64,000 bases of DNA from Flagellimonas_B algarum. GTDB lineage: Bacteria; Bacteroidota; Bacteroidia; Flavobacteriales; Flavobacteriaceae. This document shows positions 58,759-64,000 of this stretch, piece after piece. Where the stretch lies: the NCBI RefSeq assembly GCF_040513375.1, contig NZ_JBEVTG010000001.1:1240001-1304000 (forward strand), in the 5' to 3' direction. Made by a program: the position numbers and the translations under genes. Positions within the stretch are counted from its first letter, which is position 1. The number at the start of each line of letters is the position of its first letter. Under the pieces are notes generated by a model, which worked only from the letters and a program-made list of their open reading frames with translations, made no database searches and had not been told where the DNA came from.

Positions 58759-59427
58759 TTGGGAAGCAAGAACAAGCTCAAAAGATTTCAAGAAAACAGC
58801 ACCTTCGCCAATGTGATCCAACCTACTCGCGAGGAAGTCGCTCAAGGGTTCCCCTTAAGGGGCAAATGGGGCGAACACTTCAAGAACGACCACCCGATCG
58901 TCTTGGAACTGGGTTGTGGTAAGGGCGAATACACCTTGGGCCTGGCACGTCAAAACCAGGATAGGAACCATATCGGAATCGATATCAAAGGGGCCCGAAT
59001 TTGGCGCGGTGCCAAGACCGCCCTTGAAGAAGGGCTTTCGAATGTCGCCTTTTTACGGACCCAGATCGAATTGTTGGATGCGTTGTTCGCGCCTGGGGAG
59101 GTGGCCGAGATCTGGATCACTTTTCCTGATCCCCAAATCAAGTACAAGCGCACCAAACATCGCATGACCAACCCTGATTTTTTAGCACTGTATCGCAAGA
59201 TCCTCGTACCACAAGGTATCGTCCATCTCAAGACCGACAGTGAGTTCATGCACGGCTATACCCTGGGATTGCTGAGCGGTCTTGGCCACGAGATCTTGTA
59301 TGCCAATCACGATGTGTATCGCAACGCAGGCAGCCCGAAAGAAATACTGGACATCCAAACCTTTTACGAAAAACAGTATCTTGAAGTTGCTAAACCAATA
59401 ACATACCTCCGCTTTCGGATACACTGA
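58759..59427 (+). CDS. trmB: tRNA (guanine-N7-)-methyltransferase (TTG start)
   Basis: A 222-residue SAM-dependent enzyme methylating G46 of tRNA. The motifs: L-E-L-G-C-G-K-G-E-Y (SAM site), I-D-I-K-G-A-R, and F-P-D-P-Q-I-K-Y-K-R. The start is TTG: the very conserved N-terminus (M-G-S-K-N-K-L-K-R-F) begins at this codon, and the first in-frame ATG lies far inside. Confidence 0.95.
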   Translation: MGSKNKLKRFQENSTFANVIQPTREEVAQGFPLRGKWGEHFKNDHPIVLELGCGKGEYTLGLARQNQDRNHIGIDIKGARIWRGAKTALEEGLSNVAFLRTQIELLDALFAPGEVAEIWITFPDPQIKYKRTKHRMTNPDFLALYRKILVPQGIVHLKTDSEFMHGYTLGLLSGLGHEILYANHDVYRNAGSPKEILDIQTFYEKQYLEVAKPITYLRFRIH

Positions 59428-59430
59428 TCG

Positions 59431-60060
59431 ATGACCCATCTGCTAATTTTGTTTTTCGCGACCTTTTCGGCGGCCTTTATGGCGACCGTACCTCCAGGCT
59501 TGCTCAATATGAACGCCGCGAAGACCAGTGTTGAAAAAGGCAAGCTGAACGGGGTCATTTTCAGTTTGGGCGTATCGACCATGATCGTATTGCAGGCCTT
59601 GTTGGCGGTGTATATTTCCAAATTCCTGTACAACAATCCGCAAGTGATCGATTGGCTGTTGAAACTGGCCATCGGTGTTTTCGCTTTTTTTACGGTGTAT
59701 TTCTTTTTGTCGGCACGACGGAACAAAAAGAAACAGATCAAAACCGTAAACCTGAGCAAGAAGAACAGTTTTTTCAAAGGCATGCTCTTGGCAGCCTTGA
59801 ACCTGTTGACGGTGCCGTACTACAGCAGTTTGAACGCGATGTGGAACGAGGCCGGCTGGATCAAATTCGAACCCGGGGATATCGTGACCTTCATCTTGGC
59901 GGCCGGTTTGGGCACCTTCGCCGTGCTCTATCTGTATACCTTCTATTTCAACAAGTTGGAAATGAAGACCAACCGTTTTTCGAAGAATTCGAACTATATT
60001 TTGAGTGCCTTGATGCTCGTCCTATTGATGATTACCTTGATCCGTATATTCTATAACTGA
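59431..60060 (+). CDS. LysE family translocator
   Basis: A 209-residue membrane protein with six helices and the LysE pattern (P-P-G-L-L-N-M-N-A-A-K, G-V-I-F-S-L-G). The family exports amino acids or related solutes; the substrate here is unknown. It starts 3 bp after trmB and precedes the alkyltransferase-like gene by 1 bp, so all three may be one transcript. Confidence 0.88.
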   Translation: MTHLLILFFATFSAAFMATVPPGLLNMNAAKTSVEKGKLNGVIFSLGVSTMIVLQALLAVYISKFLYNNPQVIDWLLKLAIGVFAFFTVYFFLSARRNKKKQIKTVNLSKKNSFFKGMLLAALNLLTVPYYSSLNAMWNEAGWIKFEPGDIVTFILAAGLGTFAVLYLYTFYFNKLEMKTNRFSKNSNYILSALMLVLLMITLIRIFYN

Positions 60061-60061
60061 A

Positions 60062-60397
60062 ATGGACAACACCAATTTTTTTGACAAAGTCTACGCAGTC
60101 GCCCAATTGATCCCCTATGGCAGGGTCACCTCTTATGGTGCCATTGCGAAATATCTTGGGGCCGCCCGCAGTGCACGCATGGTCGGTTGGGCCATGAACA
60201 ATTCACATACCAAAGACGTGCCGGCGCATCGGGTCGTGAACCGGGTAGGGGTATTGACCGGCAAGCATCATTTCGATGGCACCAACCTCATGCAACAATT
60301 GCTCGAAAACGAGGGAGTCAAGGTGGTCGACAATCAGATCGTTGATTTCGCCAAACACTTTTGGGATCCCGTAAAAGAACTTTCAGGAGACCTCTAG
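60062..60397 (+). CDS. Alkyltransferase-like protein (ATL), MGMT-related
   Basis: A 111-residue protein with the DNA-binding domain of O6-alkylguanine-DNA alkyltransferases. The active-site motif P-C-H-R-V reads P54-A55-H56-R57-V58: the acceptor Cys is Ala. ATL proteins bind and flag O6-alkylguanine for nucleotide-excision repair without transferring the alkyl group. Neighbours suggest only operon linkage. Confidence 0.94.
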   Translation: MDNTNFFDKVYAVAQLIPYGRVTSYGAIAKYLGAARSARMVGWAMNNSHTKDVPAHRVVNRVGVLTGKHHFDGTNLMQQLLENEGVKVVDNQIVDFAKHFWDPVKELSGDL

Positions 60398-60467
60398 TAT
60401 ATTGGTTTTAACGATGCCACCATCTTGATTTTCAATCATTCCGCTTTATACTCTTAGTCCTGCGCCC

Positions 60468-60475
60468 TATCTTTG
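60468..60475 (+). promoter_or_regulatory. -7 element TATCTTTG for the mrp operon
   Basis: Exact TAnnTTTG match 66 nt before the mrp start. Confidence 0.6.
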
Positions 60476-60541
60476 TAATTTAGAATCAATTTAAGCGACT
60501 TTGCCCTATGAAAACAGGGTCAAGGAGCTCAAAACCGAAAT

Positions 60542-61681
60542 ATGAAGTTCACGAAAAAACAGGTGTTGGCCGCTCTTGAGGGAATCACGGTTCCCGGAGA
60601 GGGTCAAAATATGGTCGAAAGTGGTGCGGTGACCAATGTACAGGTGTTCGGTGACGAGGTCGAGGTCGATATTACCATAGCGAACCCCAGCCTTCAAGCC
60701 CGCAAGAAGACCGAAGTGGAGATTTTGAAGATCATTCATGAAAAGGTCTATGCCAAAGCGAAGATCAAGGTCAATATGAAGGTCAACGCCCCGGCCAAAC
60801 CCAAGGTGAACGAGATCAAAGGCAAACCCATTCCCGGCATCCAGAATATCATTGCCGTGGCTTCCGGTAAAGGGGGGGTCGGTAAGTCTACCGTAACCGC
60901 GAATTTGGCGGTCACCTTGGCAAAAATGGGATTTAAGGTCGGTTTGCTCGATACGGATATCTACGGGCCTTCGATGCCCATCATGTTCGATGTGGCGTTG
61001 GAAAAGCCCTTATCGGTCAATGTCGATGGTAAGAATAAAATGAAGCCGGTCGAGAATTATGGGGTCAAATTGTTATCCATCGGCTTTTTCACCCAGCCCA
61101 ATCAGGCGGTGATCTGGCGGGGACCGATGGCCAGTAAGGCCTTGAACCAAATGATTTTCGACGCCCATTGGGGAACCCTTGATTTTCTCTTGTTGGATTT
61201 GCCCCCAGGTACCGGAGACATCCATCTGAGCATCATGCAGTCGTTGCCCGTTACCGGTGCGGTCGTGGTGAGTACCCCCCAAGAGATCGCCTTGGCCGAT
61301 GCCCGTAAAGGGGTGGCCATGTTCCAGCAAGAAGCGATCAACGTACCCGTATTGGGAATCGTTGAGAATATGGCCTATTTTACTCCGGCCGAACTACCTG
61401 ATAACAAATATCATATCTTTGGTAAGGATGGAGCGAAACATTTGGCCGAAGACCTTAAGGTGCCTTTCTTAGGAGAGGTTCCTTTGGTACAAAGTATCCG
61501 CGAGGCCGGGGATGTCGGAAGACCCGCTGCCTTACAAACGGCAACCCCCATCGAATCGGCTTTCGAGGAGCTGACCAAAAATGTCGTTCAGGAAATGGTG
61601 CGACGGAACAAAGACCTTCCGCCGACGGAAGCGATCAAAATCACGACCATGGCCGGATGTGCCGCGGTCCAAAAGAAATGA
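60542..61681 (+). CDS. apbC: Iron-sulfur cluster carrier protein Mrp/ApbC
   Basis: A 379-residue P-loop protein: MIP18-like domain (about 1-85) and a Mrp/Nbp35 ATPase with G-K-G-G-V-G-K-S-T (about 109-117). The usual C-x-x-C pair near residues 280-290 is replaced (E-N-M-A-Y-F-T-P-A-E), so cluster binding may use other residues, such as the C-terminal M-A-G-C. It carries or assembles Fe-S clusters for target proteins. Its stop overlaps the nfu start (ATGA). Confidence 0.92.
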   Translation: MKFTKKQVLAALEGITVPGEGQNMVESGAVTNVQVFGDEVEVDITIANPSLQARKKTEVEILKIIHEKVYAKAKIKVNMKVNAPAKPKVNEIKGKPIPGIQNIIAVASGKGGVGKSTVTANLAVTLAKMGFKVGLLDTDIYGPSMPIMFDVALEKPLSVNVDGKNKMKPVENYGVKLLSIGFFTQPNQAVIWRGPMASKALNQMIFDAHWGTLDFLLLDLPPGTGDIHLSIMQSLPVTGAVVVSTPQEIALADARKGVAMFQQEAINVPVLGIVENMAYFTPAELPDNKYHIFGKDGAKHLAEDLKVPFLGEVPLVQSIREAGDVGRPAALQTATPIESAFEELTKNVVQEMVRRNKDLPPTEAIKITTMAGCAAVQKK

Positions 61682-61923
61682 GTATGACATCGGAAGAAAT
61701 AAAAAGCAACGTTGAGAAAGCATTGGACGAAATCCGTCCTTTCTTGCAAAGTGATGGAGGTGATATTTCCTTGATCTCCATAGACAACGATACCTCGGTA
61801 AAGGTCAAACTCGAGGGCAATTGTATCGCTTGTAGTGTCAATCAAATGACCTTGAAAAGCGGAGTGGAAATGACCATCAAGAAGTACGCACCACAAATCG
61901 AGGAAGTCATCAATTTGAGCTGA
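61678..61923 (+). CDS. NifU-like Fe-S scaffold protein
   Basis: An 81-residue Nfu domain with the cluster-binding C-I-A-C motif (about residues 54-57). Nfu proteins accept and deliver [4Fe-4S] clusters. ATG 61678 is preferred over 61684 because of its 4-bp overlap with the mrp stop; together they form a carrier/scaffold pair. Confidence 0.93.
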   Translation: MSMTSEEIKSNVEKALDEIRPFLQSDGGDISLISIDNDTSVKVKLEGNCIACSVNQMTLKSGVEMTIKKYAPQIEEVINLS

Positions 61924-61955
61924 CAAAAATCATGGATGCCCACAAAACCACGCTG

Positions 61956-61963
61956 TAGTTTTG
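61956..61963 (+). promoter_or_regulatory. -7 element TAGTTTTG for the ferredoxin reductase gene
   Basis: Exact TAnnTTTG 19 nt before ATG 61983; it rules out GTG 61965. Confidence 0.6.
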
Positions 61964-61982
61964 TGTGAAATCCCCACTCCTT

Positions 61983-63041
61983 ATGATCAAGACCGATATC
62001 CTCATTATTGGCGCGGGCCCCACAGGGCTTTTCGCGGTATTCGAAGCCGGGTTGCTACAACTGCGTTGCCATCTCATCGATGCGCTACCACAGGCAGGGG
62101 GGCAATGTGCCGAAATCTATCCGAAAAAACCCATTTACGATATTCCTGGTTTTCCTGAAGTATTGGCGGGTACCTTGGTCGATAACCTCATGGAACAGAT
62201 CAAACCCTTTCAACCGGGTTTTACTTTGGGCGAACGTGCCGATACACTGGAAAAATTGGAAGACGGCACCTTTGTGGTGACGACGAACAAAGGGACCCGA
62301 CATCATGCGCCGATCGTTGCCATTGCGGGTGGTTTGGGGAGTTTCGAGCCACGCAAGCCTATTTTGGACAAGCTCGCTTTTTATGAAGACAAAGGGGTGG
62401 CCTATATGATCCGCGAACCTGAGATCTATCGCGACAAACGGGTGCTGATTGCCGGAGGGGGCGATTCCGCTTTGGACTGGGCGATTTTCTTGGCCGATGT
62501 CGCCGCTGAGGTCACTTTGGTACACCGGCGCAATGAATTCCGCGGTGCCTTGGATTCCGTTGAAAAAGTACAGGAACTGAAAAACGCCGGTAAGATCAAA
62601 CTCATTACCCCGGCCGAAGTCCGCGAACTAAAAGGAGAAGACCGCCTGACCGCGGTGGTCGTCGAGCGCACCAGTACCAAAGAGCGTTTCGAATTGGAAG
62701 TTGATGATTTCATTCCCTTATTCGGACTTTCACCGAAACTCGGTCCAATGGCCGATTGGGAACTCGAGATAGAAAAGAACGCCATCAAGGTCGATAACGC
62801 ACTCGATTACCAAACCAATATTCCCGGGGTGTACGCCATCGGTGATATCAATACCTATCCGGGTAAATTAAAGCTGATCTTGTGTGGTTTCCATGAAGCC
62901 ACCTTGATGTGCCAAAGTGCGTACCAACGCATCCATCCCGATAAAAAATACGTCATGAAATATACTACCGTAGGGGGTGTGACCGGTTTTGATGGCAGTA
63001 AGAAAGAGGCTCCGAAAGCCGTAATCAAAGCAATCGATTGA
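61983..63041 (+). CDS. Ferredoxin--NADP reductase (thioredoxin reductase-like type)
   Basis: A 352-residue flavoprotein: FAD site I-I-G-A-G-P-T-G-L-F (about 7-16), NADP site A-G-G-G-D-S-A-L-D-W (about 160-169), and the type-specific L-P-Q-A-G-G-Q-C-A-E-I-Y-P loop. It lacks the CxxC redox pair of thioredoxin reductases, identifying it as an FNR that reduces ferredoxin with NADPH. The ferredoxin gene follows 1 bp later. Confidence 0.94.
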   Translation: MIKTDILIIGAGPTGLFAVFEAGLLQLRCHLIDALPQAGGQCAEIYPKKPIYDIPGFPEVLAGTLVDNLMEQIKPFQPGFTLGERADTLEKLEDGTFVVTTNKGTRHHAPIVAIAGGLGSFEPRKPILDKLAFYEDKGVAYMIREPEIYRDKRVLIAGGGDSALDWAIFLADVAAEVTLVHRRNEFRGALDSVEKVQELKNAGKIKLITPAEVRELKGEDRLTAVVVERTSTKERFELEVDDFIPLFGLSPKLGPMADWELEIEKNAIKVDNALDYQTNIPGVYAIGDINTYPGKLKLILCGFHEATLMCQSAYQRIHPDKKYVMKYTTVGGVTGFDGSKKEAPKAVIKAID

Positions 63042-63042
63042 T

Positions 63043-63375
63043 ATGTCCGATATCCGTATTACCATCATTGACCGCGAAGGGGTCTCCCATGAGGTAGACG
63101 CCCCTACCGATATGAACATGAACCTTATGGAAGTCGTACGTTCTTATGAACTCGCACCGGAAGGTACCATCGGTATTTGCGGTGGCATGGCGATGTGTGC
63201 TTCGTGTCAGTGCTATGTCAAGTCTACGCATGAGCTGCCTGAAAAGACCGATGATGAGGAAGCGATGTTGGCCGAGGCTTTTTTTGTTGAAGACAACAGC
63301 CGGTTAGGATGCCAAATCCATATGACCGAAGCTTTAGACGGCCTCGAGGTTGAACTGGCCCCTGAAGAAGCTTAA
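63043..63375 (+). CDS. 2Fe-2S ferredoxin (adrenodoxin type)
   Basis: A 110-residue electron carrier. Cluster cysteines are C46-x5-C52-x2-C55 and C90, the vertebrate/adrenodoxin-type arrangement, with an extra Cys57. It probably receives electrons from the upstream reductase and supplies Fe-S assembly or a monooxygenase. It overlaps the convergent ABC gene by 4 bp. Confidence 0.94.
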   Translation: MSDIRITIIDREGVSHEVDAPTDMNMNLMEVVRSYELAPEGTIGICGGMAMCASCQCYVKSTHELPEKTDDEEAMLAEAFFVEDNSRLGCQIHMTEALDGLEVELAPEEA

Positions 63376-64000
63376 ATACGCGCTTGGTAGGTAAATAGAT
63401 TGTAGTACCGACCTTCTTTCGCAATGAGTTGGTCGTGGGTGCCCCGCTCGGCGATTTCCCCTTTTTCGATGACCAGAATCAAATCTGCCTTGCGAATCGT
63501 ACTCAAACGGTGTGCGATGACGAAGGTGGTCCTGCCTTTGGTCAATTCGGCCAAACTCTTTTGGATTAAGGCCTCGCTTTCGGTATCCAAATTCGAAGTG
63601 GCCTCATCAAGGATCAGGATTTTGGGATCGGCCAATACAGCGCGGGCTATGGCGATGCGCTGGCGTTGCCCTCCCGAAAGTTTGATGCCCCGTTCACCGA
63701 TGAGGGTATCCAACCCGTCGTCGAACCGATCGGTAAATTCATCCACATAAGCCGATACCACGGCCTTTTGCAGTTCTTCTTCGCTGGCATTCGGTCGCGG
63801 GAAGAGGATGTTCTCCCGAATGCTCCCTTCGAAAAGGAAGTCATCTTGCAAGACTACGCCCAAATACTGCCGATAGCTGTTCAGGTCTATTTTAGAGAGG
63901 TCTTTGCCGTCAATGGTAATGGTGCCCGAATTGGGGGTCAAAAAGCTCGCCGCCAAACCTGCGATGGTCGATTTGCCCGAACCGGAACTGCCCACCAAGG
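63372..64000 (-). CDS. ABC exporter, ATPase domain (5' part outside window)
   Basis: The visible 208 C-terminal residues form a complete nucleotide-binding domain of an MsbA-like exporter: Walker A G-S-S-G-S-G-K-S-T, signature L-S-G-G-Q-R-Q, Walker B I-L-I-L-D-E-A, switch H (A-H-R-L-S). All catalytic motifs are intact, in contrast to the exporter at 19024-20706. The membrane domain lies beyond base 64000. Confidence 0.93.
   Translation of the reverse strand, partial: LVGSSGSGKSTIAGLAASFLTPNSGTITIDGKDLSKIDLNSYRQYLGVVLQDDFLFEGSIRENILFPRPNASEEELQKAVVSAYVDEFTDRFDDGLDTLIGERGIKLSGGQRQRIAIARAVLADPKILILDEATSNLDTESEALIQKSLAELTKGRTTFVIAHRLSTIRKADLILVIEKGEIAERGTHDQLIAKEGRYYNLFTYQARI

Noticed and set aside
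61965..61982. GTG start for ferredoxin reductase
   Set aside because: It lies 1 base after the -7 element, so it would precede the transcript; ATG 61983 fits the FAD motif.

Overview
The window is chromosomal DNA of a marine-type Flavobacteriaceae bacterium (Bacteroidota). The evidence is type IX secretion (T9SS) sorting domains of both type A and type B, TonB-dependent receptors, a hybrid two-component system (HTCS) regulator, family-restricted proteins (DUF3098, DUF3127, DUF4271, DUF4296) and the Bacteroidota promoter element TAnnTTTG, which sits 17-28 nt before many start codons. The genus cannot be fixed from the sequence. I see no rRNA, tRNA, CRISPR array, insertion sequence or prophage. 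Most of the window is ordinary core genome with short gaps and many overlapping or convergent genes.

Layout. 1-9359: the end of a TonB-dependent receptor, then an HTCS regulator followed by a same-strand cluster of envelope proteins (a 50-aa ORF, a 121-aa secreted protein, a DUF4412-like protein, a membrane/secreted protein with 47-residue repeats, and an OmpA lipoprotein). This is the least understood locus. 9386-17338: degenerate Rieske-like lipoprotein, greA with a structured leader, HIT protein, Zn-ribbon membrane protein, orphan histidine kinase, DUF3127, short-chain fatty acid transporter, aat, a sodium:solute symporter broken by one in-frame stop, and tag. 17460-24363: two paralogous small secreted proteins, then a tetR-ABC-HlyD-TolC export operon (with YitT) whose ABC ATPase has lost key catalytic motifs. 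24442-31474: thioredoxin-like, TonB-like, truB, uppP, DUF3098, ftsX, UbiA prenyltransferase and a T9SS type B surface protein. 31554-41549: leuS, ald, Zn-peptidase, LpxR-like protein, an Lrp regulator and a saccharopine dehydrogenase family enzyme that share a palindromic upstream motif, DUF423 and pckA. 41606-49677: hemD, DUF4271, two glycosyltransferases, dihydroorotase, DUF4296, epimerase, tyrS. 49698-57647: LuxE-like protein, two proteins consisting almost only of a T9SS sorting domain, a beta-helix lipoprotein and TonB receptor pair, divergent from a PhoB/PhoR-like two-component system. 57575-64000: glycosyltransferase, trmB, LysE, alkyltransferase-like protein, then an iron-sulfur/redox set (Mrp, Nfu, ferredoxin reductase, 2Fe-2S ferredoxin) and the end of an ABC exporter.

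How genes work together. The HTCS probably senses an envelope or nutrient signal and controls its downstream envelope cluster through 21-bp-spaced TGTTACrT repeats. The PhoB/PhoR-like pair may control the TonB receptor and lipoprotein across a shared 197-bp region. The Mrp/Nfu/FNR/ferredoxin genes form a coherent iron-sulfur assembly and electron-transfer unit. Several genes (aat, uppP, trmB) can only be given family-like N-termini with a TTG start, and the dolichyl-phosphate-mannose synthase-like gene needs GTG.
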